NCBI GenBank assembly: GCA_004194705.1
Contig: SADC01001377.1
Coordinates: forward strand, 372,001-436,000
Length of the DNA stretch: 64,000 nt
Reading direction: 5' to 3'
Source: Ditylenchus dipsaci
Lineage: Eukaryota; Nematoda; Chromadorea; Rhabditida; Anguinidae
Positions 1-12,447 of this stretch are shown one piece after another. Both the position numbers and the translations under genes were made by a program. The number at the start of each line of letters is the position of its first letter. The stretch's first letter is position 1. Below the pieces are notes generated by a model, which made no database searches, was not told the DNA's origin, and saw only the letters and a list, made by a program, of their open reading frames with translations.

Positions 1-1448
1 GGGCACATATTTTTGGCGCAAAATTTATGTGCCCTTTTTAGGGCACAATGTGCCCTTCTAGGGCACATATTTTTTGATCCAAATTTATGTGCCCTTTTTA
101 GGGCACATTATCCGAAAAATGTGCCCTTTCTAAGACAAAATGTGCCCTCTTGTTTTTAAAAATATTTTTTTCCAAATTTTTGATCATTAGTGTTTTTTTA
201 TAGTTTTTATTTATATTTCGGCCTATACATGGTTGAAATAGTTCACAGTAAAAATACTTTAACAATCACGGTAAATATCAGTGTTTTGCATGCAAATTAA
301 GCAATTTCTAGGTCATTATTTCGTTGCTTTAAAGCAGCTCTTTTTAGCAGCAAACCGCAGCTGATCCATAGTTGATTTTACCAAAATCAAGTTATGGTAA
401 AATCAAGTATCTTCTTATACTCAAAAATTATCATAAAAAACATTATTTTACTCTTATCGAACCATCTTCAGCATGCTCGAGTTAGTCCAGAAAACGGGGC
501 TTGGAACCCGAAAAATGTAAAATAATCTTTTGATCCAAGTGGACGACCACTTGGTTTTGTTGCACGCAGGTGGTCGTACCCAGGTTGTGGAACTCAGGTA
601 GTGTAGTGAGTAAGAATAAGAGTAAAATAATGTTTTATATGATAAATTTTGAGTATTAGGAGATAGTTGATTTTACCAAAACTTGATTTTGGTAAAATTA
701 ACTATGGATCAAATGCGGTTGGTTAATAAAAAATGTTTTAATCAACAAGTGAACTTTTCAAGACGAAGGTATAAAAATATTTCCATCTAACTGAGTACCG
801 ATACCTGGTCAGCGCCTGGGTTCTGGGTACTCCCCACATGGCCACTCTCACCTAGATATCTCCACCTGGGCAATCCCTCTTAATTACCCCTGAAGTTATA
901 TCTGGGTTACAGAACGGTTCACGGTGACTGAACCTGCTGGTTTGGAAAAGCAAAATATTGTCAGACATACAAGTTCTGAAAAAATGCCCCTTCAGAATAC
1001 GTAAATATTCTCATACTGAGGTTTTGGGTCAGAAATTCGCCATTTTGGTATTGTCAAACCGTGTTCAGCTCATGATTTTAGGTAGGAAAGTATGATTTGA
1101 TTTAAATTTTCACCATGATTTAGAATTTTCGGGTCCTGGACGTAGATACCCATGAGGGTGGATACATACCCTCGAGGTGGGTGTTGAGGTCAAACTTTGG
1201 GAATAACATGACTTCAAGAAAAAATATACCCTGAAAAACATACCCCAAATAACCTCCCTCATATAACCGGGTTATTACAGGGGGGGGGATTGTTATTACA
1301 GGGGAGGGGGTTACTTGGCGGTTTTTACGTTCGCAACCGCATGCGCTTTGCTGCTAAAAAAGAGCTGCTTTAAAGCAACGAAATAATGACCTAGAAATGA
1401 AAATGCTCAATTTGCATGCAAAACACTGATATTTACCGTGACTATTAA

Positions 1449-2153
1449 AGGGCATGCTCGCCGCTAGGGTTGACGGCGGTCGCGGTGCGGTCTTTTTTGG
1501 AAGGCTGTGTTAACCAATTTTTTGATTGGTTTTTTAGATTCTGTTTTTACCGTTCTGTTCAGCATGAAAAAAGAGCGCGGTATTTAGAATAATGACGACC
1601 ACCCCATAAATTGTTTCAGTGATTAAAATGCGTTTGCGCAACCAAAAAAAGTTTTTTTGGAGTGGCCGAAAAAAACATATTTTTTGTTGCGCCAACGCGT
1701 TTTAATCACTGAGTCAATTTAAAGACCGCGCCTCTTTTTTCATGCTTAACAGAACGGTAAAAACAGAATCTAAAAAACTAATCAAAAAATTGGTTAACAC
1801 AGCCTTCCAAAAAAAAGACCGCACCGCGACCGGCGTCAACCCTATTGGCCGCCGATGGAAATATTTTGAAAGGCGAGTACCAGGTCGATTCAAACGAGAA
1901 TTAATTTGACTTAATTTTAGAAAAGTCGAAGAAAATTCTCGAACCTCCAGTGGGAATCGAACCGACGACCAACTTTCGCAGTCCGCCGACTCCATCCCAC
2001 TAGGCGACTAATTCTATTGAATGGAAGAAGTGCTTTTGATTACTTATTTCCCACAGGGCACTCAACTTAAATTTATTTTAAAAAATTCTTGTTTGAATTG
2101 ACCTGCTACCCGCCTTTCCAAAAAATATTCCCATCGGCGACGAACATGCCCCT
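1449..2153. mobile_element. TTAA-flanked MITE nested in the foldback
   Basis: The element begins AGGGCATGCTCGCCG directly after TTAA (1445-1448) and ends in CGAACATGCCCCT directly before TTAA (2154-2157). A TTAA duplication with short terminal repeats is the signature of piggyBac-type nonautonomous elements. It contains internal inverted segments (about 1,490-1,570 against 1,740-1,830) and a tRNA-like stretch. Copies with the same AGGGGCATGC ends occur at 58,885-59,116 and 63,365-63,580. Confidence 0.65.
1943..2014 (-). pseudogene. tRNA-derived relic
   Basis: On the minus strand there is an A-box-like CGCCTAGTGGGA and a good B box, GGTTCGATTCC, at normal tRNA spacing. The T stem pairs in four of five positions, but I could not build a proper acceptor stem or anticodon arm. 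It is probably a tRNA-derived segment captured by the MITE, not a working tRNA. Confidence 0.4.
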
Positions 2154-2450
2154 TTAAAGTATTTTACTGTGAACTATTTCAACCATGTATAGGCCGAAAT
2201 ATAAATAAAAACTATAAAAAACACTAATGATCAAAAATTTGGAAAAAAATATTTTTAAAAACAAAAGGGCACATTTTGTCTTAGAAAGGGCACATTTTTC
2301 GGATAATGTGCCCTAAAAAGAGCACATAAATTTGGATCAAAAAATATGTGCCCTTTTTTGGGCACATTGTGCCCTTTGTATGGCACATATTTTTTAAAAA
2401 ATTCGATGTGCCCTGAAATGTGCCTTTAGGGCACATTCGTCGAACCCTGG

Positions 2451-3694
2451 TAAGCTATCAAATAAAAAAATCGGGAATTTTCCAAAATAATGAGAAACTT
2501 TCAAAAATTTGTAGACTGCCTTATTTGTCTAGTTTTTACGGACGCTAGGACTGTTTTTGTCAGTCTTTTTTAATTTTTCTGTTTCATAATAATAAAAAAA
2601 AAGCTCAGACTCGCTTGGCTACTTTGACGAGACTGTCGCTTTACCATTTTGTAGTCCGGGAAACACATTTGAGCCCGCTCTAACATATGATGGTCGCCAT
2701 TTCAAATGTTTCTTTAGAAAAAACCTTTCCCAAATTCTTTTTAGTACTTCGCATTCCTGACGACATTTTGGCTACTATAGTTGCTTGGATAAAATTTTCT
2801 GTAAAAGGCCCATCATTGTAATATACCAATATTTAAAGAAATTGAGAAAAGAAAAACCCGACAGAAACTGTCGTATCAAAAAAAAAATTTATGACGAAAC
2901 AGGACAGACTGAAGGGAAAAAAAGGAAAGGAGGAAAAAAAACTGAAGGAAAAAATTGCAACGAAAACGTGCAACCCTCTAAACAAGTATATTTTGATCAA
3001 ACTAAGATTTATTAGTTGGCTAAATTAATTACAGACAAAAGTTGTCCGTGTTGGTAGTTTTGATTCAGACAACTCTGCTAACAAGCAGTGAATTAGTAGA
3101 CTAGTAGCTAGCAGTGCGCCCAATCAATCAACGAGTTATTTTTTGCAGCAACAACAACAACCAAAAAAGTAGTAAGAGAGGAAATCCCTACACATTGTTC
3201 ACCCCTTCCGTCAAAATGCAATATAATGGAATTAGCGGATACAAAAATTGGCTTGCACCCATTAAAATGGGGCTTCGCAAGGGAAGAGATGGTGGGAAAG
3301 CATATGTTAATTGGGTTAAGGCCCAGTTTGCTCTCTTTCTCAGCCACAAAAAGACACACACATAAAATATTAAAAAATGAAAAGGAAAATCATCAGAGAT
3401 TTATAGTATCTACTTTCATTTGCAATAGAAGATAATAAACAGATAATTAGAAAGAACATAATTTGTTTAGGTCGGGATAGTAAATCCTCCAAATTAAATA
3501 TATCAGCATCAAAAGCTTGTTGAATTTTTTACAGTAGATCTACTTTCAATATAATGACACTCCGAAATATTTTGATCCATAACTCTTACAAAGTCGCATT
3601 CACATGGATTGTTGAGACTAGTGTAAGGTAGGGGCAAGGGTGGTTTGTACAAAACCGCCCTGCAATCCAAAAGTCACTTAAAACATGACTTGCA
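2451..3694. other. Intergenic, no gene seen
   Basis: AT-rich sequence with A-rich runs at 2,880-2,960. Short open frames on both strands overlap one another at 3,108-3,435 and show neither splice context nor a family motif. I see nothing I can support here. Confidence 0.5.
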
Positions 3695-4035
3695 CTCATA
3701 ACACATTTTATAATCGTCGAAAACTGATGTTTAAACGTCTCCTAAGTAATTTTTATGTGCTAAAAACGATAAAAAGGTTGTTTTTTACACTTTCCTACGT
3801 AAAAATTGATTTTTTGGAGAAATTTTTTTTTGACCGAAATGTGACTTTTTTCCTTGGGGAACCAAGGCAAAGCATCAAAAAAGTCACATTTCGGTCAAAA
3901 AAAATTTTCTCCCAATAATCAATTTTTACGTAGGAAAGTGTAAAAAAACATCCTTTTTATCGTTTTTAGCATATAAAAATTACTTAAGAGACGTTTAAAC
4001 ATCAGTTTTCGACGATTATAAAATGCGCAAAAGTG
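3695..4035. repeat. Perfect-type palindrome (foldback)
   Basis: The left arm (about 3,701-3,852) and right arm (about 3,878-4,027) are reverse complements around a short centre that contains CCAAGGCAAA. Key shared words are CGACGATTATAAAATG, CCTAAGTAATTTTTAT and TACGTAGGAAAGTG. The same CCTAAGTAATTTTTAT word appears at 4,560 and a related one near 56,270, so this is a dispersed family. Confidence 0.75.
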
Positions 4036-4129
4036 AGATTTGGTAAATCTAGCTTAGGTCATACGAGATTTGACAAAACGATATTTGGCGAAACGAGATT
4101 TGACAAAAAAAAAAGTATTATGAAGTGAA

Positions 4130-4515
4130 TTTAACGGCTAAAATTCATTTACGCCCTCAAAATGCTCATTTACGCCCTCAAATCTATATATTGCCATTTT
4201 TAGTCAACTTCTCGCTAGAACTTTTTCAATATTTTACATCAGCGCGTAGCCCTGAATCTTGGCTTTCTTATGAGCTATCAAATTTTGCTGAATGAATCTG
4301 AAAATGCAGAGATTTAGGGGTTTTGAAAGACAAATTTTCTTGAAATTCAGCAAAATTTGATAGCTCATAAGAAAGCCAAGATCAGGGCTACGCGCTGGTG
4401 TAAAAATATTGAAAAGTTCTAGCGAAAAGTTGACTAAAAATGGCAATATATAGATTGAGGGCGTAAATGAGCATTTTGAGGGCGTAAATGAGCATTTTGA
4501 GGGCACTTGTGCAAT
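4130..4515. repeat. Palindrome with iterated ends
   Basis: The arms at about 4,150-4,300 and 4,330-4,505 are reverse complements. Both outer ends repeat the word TTTACGCCCTCAAAATG two to three times. The inner part contains TAGCTCATAAGAAAGCCAAG, a core shared with several other palindromes in this window. Confidence 0.7.
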
Positions 4516-4749
4516 TCGGGTGTCCCCTTGTTATTCTTAACTGTGAATAGTAATTTTCAAGTCTCCTAAGTAATTTTTATACGCTAAAAAAGATAGAAAA
4601 CTTGTTTTCAAACGTTTACCTTACAAAAAACTTAAGCTTGCGAAAAAAGTTTCTTATTAAAATTTGACTTTTCACAGTTAATAAAAAAGGGCCCCCGAAG
4701 TGCACAAGTGCCATTTTGAGGGCGTAAATCACTTATAGCCGAATTTAAC

Positions 4750-6037
4750 TAGGGCTGGGCAATGGGCATATGCCCGGGCATATGTCCGGGCATTTATGAT
4801 GAAATTCCCGACTCTTGAATTTCCAGCATTTCCCTCCTATATATTTTTGAGATTTGGTAGTCTCCAAAAGGTTCAAAGGACAGTTCGTGGCAATTTTTTT
4901 ATATTTTTTTTTGGTATTTTTAAATAAAGTACCATTTTAAGCTGAAAAGTTTTATTCTGAGGCATACAAATATATAAAATGTCCTCAGAAATTTGAATAA
5001 AAAACTGAAATTTAAAATATTTGTCGGTTTCCGAGATATGATTTGAACTTGGTCAGTAATTTTTCAACATATAGACACTCCAACCAGTGCAGGGAACTCT
5101 TCCTTGGCTTGTCCTTGATATTTTACAGCCTTTGCTATTGAAAATTTTGAAAAGTTTGAAATGTTTTGTACTAGATCTGTTCAGAAGACTCTCCTCTACG
5201 AAATTGGTGAAAGAAATTTCTAAAAGATGCTAAGAGTTGGACAAAAAGACACTAAAAGTCTAAAAACGAGTGTATGGACGAGTTTGGGACGAGTTGCTCG
5301 TCCTTGGACTTTTGATTTACTTTTATTTAACTTATTAAGTTATCTGTGTTACGTTCTCTTACCGATTTTGTAGAGTAATTTTTTGTGGACGGATCTATAA
5401 AAAAATCTTTGAAGATACACGCCATAATTCATACAAAAATCTATGAAATATCGGGGGAAGGGGGGAAGGCCGAGCCGATGACGAGCTCCGTGCAATGACT
5501 CCAACATTGTTCATATGTCGGAAACCAAGTACTATTTTGAATTTCTGTTAATTTATTCAAATTGCTGAGGAAATTTCGTATACTATGGTGCCCCAGAATA
5601 AAAAATTTTTAGCTGAAAAGGAGTATTTTTTTAAAGTACGAAAAATTTCACAAAAAAGTACCACGATCTATCTTAAGTTTCTTAAAAAGAAGTTAAAGTT
5701 AAAAGGAGTGCCAGAAGTACTGTTAACTGTGAATGCACAGTTAACTGTGGATGTACTGTTAATTGTGGATGCACAGTTAACTGTGGATGTACTGTAACTG
5801 TAGTTTCCTATCCCATATCTCTAATTTCGGTTATTTTATTTTTGACGATGTTGTGAATCGCTCTTATTAAATGAAAGATCTAAAAGACAATATTGAAAAT
5901 ACACCAAATTTGGTTATTTTGACATGTTTATAGATGATATTTGAAGTTTGTTTAACAACAATTGATTGATGAGAGATGTTTGGAAAATTCCCGGACATAT
6001 GCCCGATAATTAAATGCTCTGGCATAAGACAACCCTA
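4750..6037. mobile_element. hAT-like nonautonomous element with 8-bp target duplication
   Basis: The element starts TAGGGCTGGGCAATGGGC and ends GACAACCCTA. It is flanked by a perfect 8-bp duplication, AATTTAAC, at 4742-4749 and 6038-6045. TAGGGCTGGGCAA-type ends and 8-bp duplications are typical of hAT transposons. Just inside the ends lie iterated GGGCATATGCCC / CCGGACATATGCCC motifs, which look like subterminal binding sites. No transposase frame is recognisable, although the 1,288-bp length would allow a decayed one. Confidence 0.8.
5714..5798. repeat. Minisatellite of about 20 bp
   Basis: ACAGTTAACTGTGGATGT-like units, each containing the palindrome ACAGTTAACTGT, repeat about four times inside the hAT-like element. 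Confidence 0.7.
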
Positions 6038-7687
6038 AATTTAACTAAAAAGCCTTTTAGAGCTGGGCGGGATAGTTTATCTTAGTTAAGCTCGCTAAAT
6101 CTCGTTCGCTAAATCTTGGTTTTGCCAAAAGTCATTTTACCCAACCATACGTTTGCTAAATCTCGTTTTCGGTAAATCCTCGGATGAAGAAACCAGAAGA
6201 CTCGGAGAAAAGCTTAACGAAGAAAAACTTGACGGGCGTGGCAAAATATCCAAGTCGATCTACTTCCGTCTTCTCAGTCCTATAAGATATTGTATCATTG
6301 CTGTGAACAAGCAGAGTCGCGGTGTGGTTTAATTTAAAATTTAAGTATTTTTTTTTCACCAATACGAGGAAGTATTTTCTAATCTTTTTTTCAAAATACC
6401 ATACTTTTTTGATCACAGTTCATAAAAGACACTAAATTGTAAAATAAGAGTTGCAAAAAAGTAAACCTTTTTAATTACAACACACACTAAAATTCCTGTC
6501 TAAATAGATCAGACAACAAAACTGTAAATCATCACCACTACAAAGCAAAAGTCAATAAATTTTTTGAAAATCAAACAACGAGTTAATAAAAGAAAAAGAG
6601 CGAAAATAGAAAAAGTTGGAGTAAAATCGCACTTCACTTTCGATAATGATAAAAGGAGATGGAAATGATTTGGCAAATTGCAGAGGAGAGTGGAACTGCA
6701 AGGTTATAGGGAGATCAATGAAATCACAAAGGGGTGATAGCACTTTACTTAAACCCACTTTGTTTGTCAGCAATTGGAGCAGGTGTGGGTGTGTGTAAAG
6801 AATACTCCTGGTCCTAATTCTATTTTAGCCCAAGGACATTAAAGTAGTGACCAGTGGCTAAGCCGTTGCTTCTTAGTCGTACTTGCTTTTATTTTAGCTA
6901 ATGTTTGTGATCAACCAAGAGGAAATGGATGCTAGTTAATGTGATGGAGATATGCAAGTGATCAATGGGATATGCGAAAACTTGAGTAGTTCAACTGGAT
7001 TTATGAGCTTGGTGCAATAGGGATGCTTAGCTATAAATAGGGAAACGAAAATTTGTTTTGGAATACAGCTCGGGAAGCCTGATTCTATTAGAAGCATAAT
7101 TGATTTTTCTATATCCTACAGTTTTCTAAGAATTCCAGTTTCTTCTATTATCTTTGTCGTGGAGACATTCGACCATTGATTGCACTTTATCAATTTCTTG
7201 GCCGTATGCCTTCTTTCTCTTTCACCCGATATTTTTGTTAGTTCTTGGCGCATTCCAAAACAGGTACATTTTGTCATCCTTTTGGTGAGGGTTTTCTTTT
7301 ATTGAATAGGCTTTAACTGAAGTGCACACTCAAAAATCTGAATTCCGTGCTTAACTTTTAAATTTTTGTTGTAATTTTGTAAATTTTTTGCAGTTGCGTG
7401 TAGCTTGAATTTTGGCTTTTTTAAACAGGTTATCAAACTTTAGTGAATAGCTAAATAAATTTATAGATTTTTAGGTTTTAAAAAGTAAAAACCATCAGGA
7501 ATTCTGAAGACCATTCATAGGTAGCTCATTTGAAAACCAAGATGAGCTGCTATACGTTAGTTAAAGCAATTTTAAAAAATGACAACAAAAATTTAAATAA
7601 TAAGGGCAATATAAAATTTCAATGCTGAATACAGTGATTTTAGGACGAAATTCAGACTTTTGAGGGCGCGATTGAATTTTAACGTTA
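6038..7687. other. Intergenic, no gene seen
   Basis: No convincing exon chain on either strand. About 7,390-7,560 has a degenerate copy of the TAGCTCATT / CCAAGAT core found in other palindromes. Open frames at 6,156-6,773 lack any family signal. Confidence 0.45.
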
Positions 7688-7788
7688 CAGTCAACTCTCG
7701 ATACAGTGTACCCTCGATATAGTGTAGATCTCGATATAGTGTATATTTTTCCGATCCCCGCGAGCTAAACTGTATCGAGAGTAGACTG
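7688..7788. mobile_element. Short TA-flanked MITE, pogo/mariner type
   Basis: A 101-bp element beginning CAGTCAACTCTCGATACAG and ending CTGTATCGAGAGTAGACTG, flanked by TA on both sides (7686-7687 and 7789-7790). Internal CTCGATATAGTGTA words repeat twice. A relative is at about 22,091-22,228. Confidence 0.75.
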
Positions 7789-8679
7789 TATTGGAAAATA
7801 CATGCTACTAACCCTGTCTTATAAAAGACTTAAAAGAGTATAGGGCCAGATCAAGGAGCACTGTTCTTAAATTCCTTAAAAATACTAAAGACACTTTATT
7901 TTCACATTGGACTCAAAAATATTTCGTTCATACAAACAGCTCAAACACTGCCTTTTAAAATAAAAAATAAAATTTAAAGAGTATCAGAACAATTCTATTT
8001 ACGTACTTTCAATAGTAAAATTGTTATGGAGAAACTTGTGAAAAGACAGATTCAGAAGCTGGAATTTGATCGGCCATCGCAATTTTCGTGATGAATAGAG
8101 GGTACATTGTTTGGATGGTGGTGTGCAGCTGCCTTGCATTGACAACTTGACTGTTGGTAGGAAAGAGGGAAGATTCACACATATTGAGTCATCAATGGCT
8201 TTGTTGCCTGTTGTTCAATGCTTGCCGCAAAGTGTGAATACAGCTGTGTTAACTGTTCTTTGCTTTCTCTCTCTTTGCATTTTCATTTTTTCACCTACGA
8301 TTTCTTTAGCATAAGGGATTAAGTGATATTTTCGTGGTGGGTGCGTTACCAAAATTTAAGCTTTTGATTTTTTATAAACTAGATTGCAACAGGCGCCTAT
8401 CAGCGCCTCCATCGCGTTTGTACGTATTAATAGTTGTAAATCGATTGAAAAACGCATACAAAACTGACCCTGTGTTCTCTCTTATTAGTGCCTACTCTCA
8501 ACTTTAATGGTTTGTATGTCAACGCTAAGTTAATATTTTACAAAGTTTTTTTTGCGTTTTCTTCACTTCCGCGATCTCCTGAGCCTTAGCTGGCATCACC
8601 AAAAAAATTTCTGGGCTTCAACCTCAGCCAGGCTAACATTTTTCTTTATCAGATATAACTTTTATTTGGAAGGACTTTT

Positions 8680-9175
8680 ACTTATACCGTCTCCAATCAG
8701 TAGGGCAACAACAAATTTTTTTAGAAGCAACTTCAATCTCACGCATTTTTGCTTCAAAGAAAGCTCCGAAGTTGTACTTGAGGGTTCAGGAAAGATGCGT
8801 AACATAAATTTGCAAAAATGGAAAGAAAAGTGGGCTTGAACATAAAAATCCACCCTCTCCAATTTAGACAGCAAGGAATTTTTTTAGAAGCAATTCAAGT
8901 TTTTGGTTTTCGTGCTTCAAAGAAAGCTAAGCTGTTTAACTTGAGGGTTTCGGTGAAATATGTCAATCACATACGTTTGCTAAATTTGGCAGAAAATCTG
9001 GCTTGAATCTGAAAAATCCACCAAAATCCAGGCCAAAGTTCACCATCTCCAATTTGGAGAGCAAAAAATATTTTTAGAAGCAAGTCCAATTTTCCGCTTT
9101 TGTAATGAAAAGAAAGCCAAAAAGTTGTACTTGAGGGCTCCGGAGAAATATCTAACATGGGCTTGCTAAACATGT
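8680..9175. repeat. Three diverged tandem copies of a unit of about 160-190 bp
   Basis: The series CTCCAAT...AGCAA..ATTTTTTTAGAAGCAA...GCTTCAAAGAAAGC...TTGAGGG occurs at about 8,690, 8,858 and 9,048. The copies differ by many substitutions, so this is an old tandem duplication. Open frames here run through the repeat and are not gene-like. Confidence 0.7.
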
Positions 9176-9254
9176 CATAAAATTAAAGTTGAACACAAAT
9201 GTGGCGACCCACCCACACATGCCAAAGACTGCATTGTATATAGACATAAGTAAC

Positions 9255-10335
9255 ACAAGAGTAAGTCATATGTTTATCGAAATATATACAGGAGTATGAC
9301 ACAAAAAACTGCAGCATTTTTGAAAATTTTCTTCAACGATCTTCTGATGGACAATTTTTCCATTTACAATGTCATTACAACATGCTATTTTTCTTGTTTC
9401 GAATGCGTCATAGTATCTCCGTGAGTGATGGGAATACTTTGAAAGACGGGTACTAGTGAAATTCAGGCTTGAGTTCAGAATCCCCCCCCCCCACGGGGAG
9501 TGATCAGACGGAGGAGATAACATCATATTCGTGTTTCTCGACCCCGATTTCATGAGAAAGCCGGCTGTTTTTTTATTCTGAGAAAAAAAAAATTTTTCGA
9601 ACCACAGGGGGGGGGGGTATCATGGTTTTTTAGTTAAAATTTGAAAAATTTGAATTGGCGCCTTTTGAATTTAAAGGGATTGAGGGCTGTATAGGGAGGG
9701 AAGGGAATAAAAGGGGCCATCAATCACACAGGGGCCACTAACAAGAAGATGTTAAACATAGTTTTGAATACTGGGGCCTACCGAATAAATAAACTCTGGT
9801 ATGCATGCTTTTTCATGCATCCAGAGTCACTTTCGAGTGATTTGTGTCTAAGGTATGTGGGTGTGCGCATCTCAACTCCAAGCCCCAAGCCCCTGCGCCC
9901 CCGAAGGGGGCGCGGGGGCTTGAGAGTTAGAGATGCGCGCACACACTTACCTTAGACATGATTCCGAGAAGTACTCTTGACCATAAAATGCATATAGAGT
10001 CTCTTTTTGCCATGGCCCACTTGAAAACATGGTGAGGCAATCGAGGAATACAAACATTTGAATTTCTGACGTTCTGCCATAAAAGTGGCCCCCTTTTATT
10101 CCCTTCCCTCCCAATACAGCCCTTTATCCCTTTAAAATTCAAAAGGCGCCAATTCAAATTTTTCAAATTTTGACTAAAAAACCATGATACCCCCTGTGGT
10201 TCGAAAATTTTTTTTTCTCAGAATTAAAAAAACAGCCGGCTTTCTCATGAAATCGGGTCGAGAAACACGAATATGATGTTATCTTCTCGGTCTGATCAGT
10301 CCCCGTGGGGGGGGGGTGGCATTCGAAACTGCAAC
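9255..10335. repeat. Large foldback with G/C homopolymer tracts
   Basis: About 9,470-9,730 is the reverse complement of about 10,075-10,320 (shared words: AACAGCCGGCTTTCTCATGA, AAAAGGCGCCAATTC). The centre has a second inverted pair around TGTGTCTAAGGTATGTGGG and GCGCCCCCGAAGGGGGCGC-like sequence. Partial copies lie at 30,810-30,960, 36,975-37,360 and 37,850-38,020, with a degenerate one at 46,735-46,890. Confidence 0.75.
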
Positions 10336-10784
10336 CGAAATTCAAATGAGTATTGAGCAGGCACAACTTATTGAAATTCGAGGAAAAGCTATGCTTCCAA
10401 GAGAAAGCAAATCAACGACCGACTTTCCAAGTTCGCCGCTGCTTTACCATTCTGTCAGTAATGTTAAAAACGCGTTTTTTTTTGTTCTTCTTCTTTTTAA
10501 CATAAACGTGAAATTTCCATCAGTTCATCAAAGGACTCAAAAATACAAGCATCTTAGCAGTTCGCCTTAGTCCGCCAAGCTGATTTATTTGTTTTATTTA
10601 TTTGACTTTTTTAATTTCCAACTGCTTTTTCTCTAAACTTTCCAATTTAATTTGAAAAAAGTTAAAGCAGCCAAAAAAGGTATTTGGCTTCAGCAAAAGG
10701 TTTCAGCTTGGGGGACTAAAATGAACTGCTGGGTGCCTGTTCTAGAATCAACTGGGATACCTTTTCGAGAACTGTACCTACAGG

Positions 10785-11383
10785 CATACTTGCACGGGCG
10801 TCGGCGCTGGCGCCGGCGCCGGTGTGCGCCCGGAAAATTTTGAAAAATTTGGGCGCCGGCGCCTGGCGCCGATTTCGAAAATTCCGTAGTCGGGCGCCGG
10901 CGCCCTTTTTTTCAGTGCTTTTCATAACTTTTTAAATTATAGAAGTAGGCTTTTTAAACTGTGTTTTGTACTGATTTTCTCGGCCTTTTCAGCTTATATG
11001 ACACATACAGCTTTAGTTCTCTCAAAAAATTTCAGATTTCGCAGAGTTGAATTTTACACCGGGCGCCCGGTTCGGCGGCCGGTGCCGATTTTGATACGCT
11101 TCGGCACCCGATTCTGACACGTACTTTAAAGAAGCAAGAGCATTTTGACTTATGATAGAAAATTGATTGACATGTAAAATATTTAAAATAAATAATTCGC
11201 ATAGCTACTTTTCTTGTGTTTTTACTTGGCGCTCGGCCCCAATTTTCCACATTTTTCGCACCGGCGCCAACTTTTTTGTCAATGGCGCCCGGCGCCGATT
11301 TTTCACAAAGAGGGCGTCGGCGCCAAGGGCGCCTCCGCTGATTTCCGGCGCCCGGCGCCGATTTTTTTAGCCGCGCAAGTATG
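10785..11383. mobile_element. GC-rich hAT-like MITE with 8-bp target duplication
   Basis: The element begins CATACTTGCACGGGCG and ends CCGCGCAAGTATG. It is flanked by a perfect 8-bp duplication, CCTACAGG, at 10777-10784 and 11384-11391. Both ends are packed with GGCGCC / CGCCGG palindromes, many followed by GATTTT, giving GC-rich islands in an AT-rich genome. A 149-bp relative with the same ends is at 27,150-27,298. Open frames across the element are artefacts of its composition. Confidence 0.85.
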
Positions 11384-11952
11384 CCTACAGGCCAACACAT
11401 ATATCCGATGAAATTATCTGGGGAGCACACCCCATTGAAAGACACAAACAAACAATGCTATTAGAAATAATCTATTTCGATGACCTATGGTTTTTATTTA
11501 TTGATCAATAGAAAATACAAGTAAATAGAAAAGCTTTTTAATTACATCAAGGTAAATATTTTGTGAAATTTGACTGTTGAGCGTATCCAACCGATCCAAC
11601 CGAACTAGTTGCACTCTGCCAACTCGGGCGCACTGGGACTTGAATTGGGAGTTTCATACTTACAAGTATGAGTTGAGCTATCACAAAAGCAAAAGCTTAT
11701 GCTGAAAAAAGAACTATAATAATTTTATGGCCTCGAATTATAGCATCCTCTACACCTGATTCAGGACCTTTTTTCGCATTGTTTTTTTCGACCATCTTTT
11801 CGATAACTGCTGTTGAGCAAGTAACCCTCCCGTTTCTAGTTCATATAACTGGTTAAAAATGAGTAGTAACTTTCTCAAAAGCAGTCTTCAAAAATGGGTG
11901 GAAAACACAATGCCAACACACAATTTTGAATGCAGGAGAGACGGATTATTAG

Positions 11953-12447
11953 AAGTTATACGGCTCTCTCCTGTTTCGTCCCAAATTCTTTCCGACAAAA
12001 ATCGTTATAGCCAAAAACGTTACATTTTAATTAATTAGTTTGCTACATATGGGTTTTCTAACTAATTTTGTGGATATTCTCATTCAGAAGTTTTTGCTCA
12101 AATTGATGCTAGAGAGCAGGGCTACATTTTGAGCATGAGGCTGTAAATGACCATGTCTACAATATTTGCTGAAAACCAAAAAAAATTCCGGAATCCTTGA
12201 CTTTTTTGAGAACTTCTGGGGATATTCAGCAATTATTGCAGACATGGTCATTTACAACCTCATGCTCAAAATATAGCCCTGCTCTCTAGCATCAATTTGA
12301 GCATAAACTTGTAAATGAGAATATCCACAAAATTAGTTAGAAAAACTATATGTAGCAAACTAATTAATTAAAAATGTAACGTTTTGGCTTTAACGATTTT
12401 TGGCGGAAACAATGTGGGACGAAATAGGAGAGAGCCAGTTATACGGT
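11953..12447. repeat. Palindromic MITE of about 490 bp
   Basis: The arms at about 11,968-12,183 and 12,224-12,435 are near-perfect reverse complements (CTCTCTCCTGTTTCGTCCC against GGGACGAAATAGGAGAGAG). AGTTATACGG lies on both outer sides and may be the target duplication. Confidence 0.75.

Larger units (their letters stand above)
1..2450. mobile_element. hAT-like foldback element, left end outside the window
   Basis: The two ends are inverted copies: the first 300 bases recur in reverse complement at about 2,155-2,450. The arms carry many copies of a short inverted motif, GGGCAC/GTGCCC, spaced 15-25 bases apart. The right end reads GTCGAACCCTGG near 2,440-2,450, in the style of hAT terminal repeats (CAGGGTTCGAC when reversed). 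A second inverted pair lies inside (about 310-360 against 1,335-1,440, containing GCTTTAAAGCAGCTC). The left terminus and target duplication cannot be checked. No transposase is visible, so it is nonautonomous. Confidence 0.65.

Noticed and set aside
1..150. Regularly spaced GTGCCC/GGGCAC words, considered as a CRISPR array
   Set aside because: Spacing and orientation vary, the words are inverted pairs, the same structure is mirrored at 2,270-2,440, and the genome is eukaryotic.
11032..11451. 139-codon GC-rich minus-strand frame
   Set aside because: It spans most of the hAT-like MITE at 10,785-11,383 and its flank; the long frame follows from GGCGCC-rich composition.
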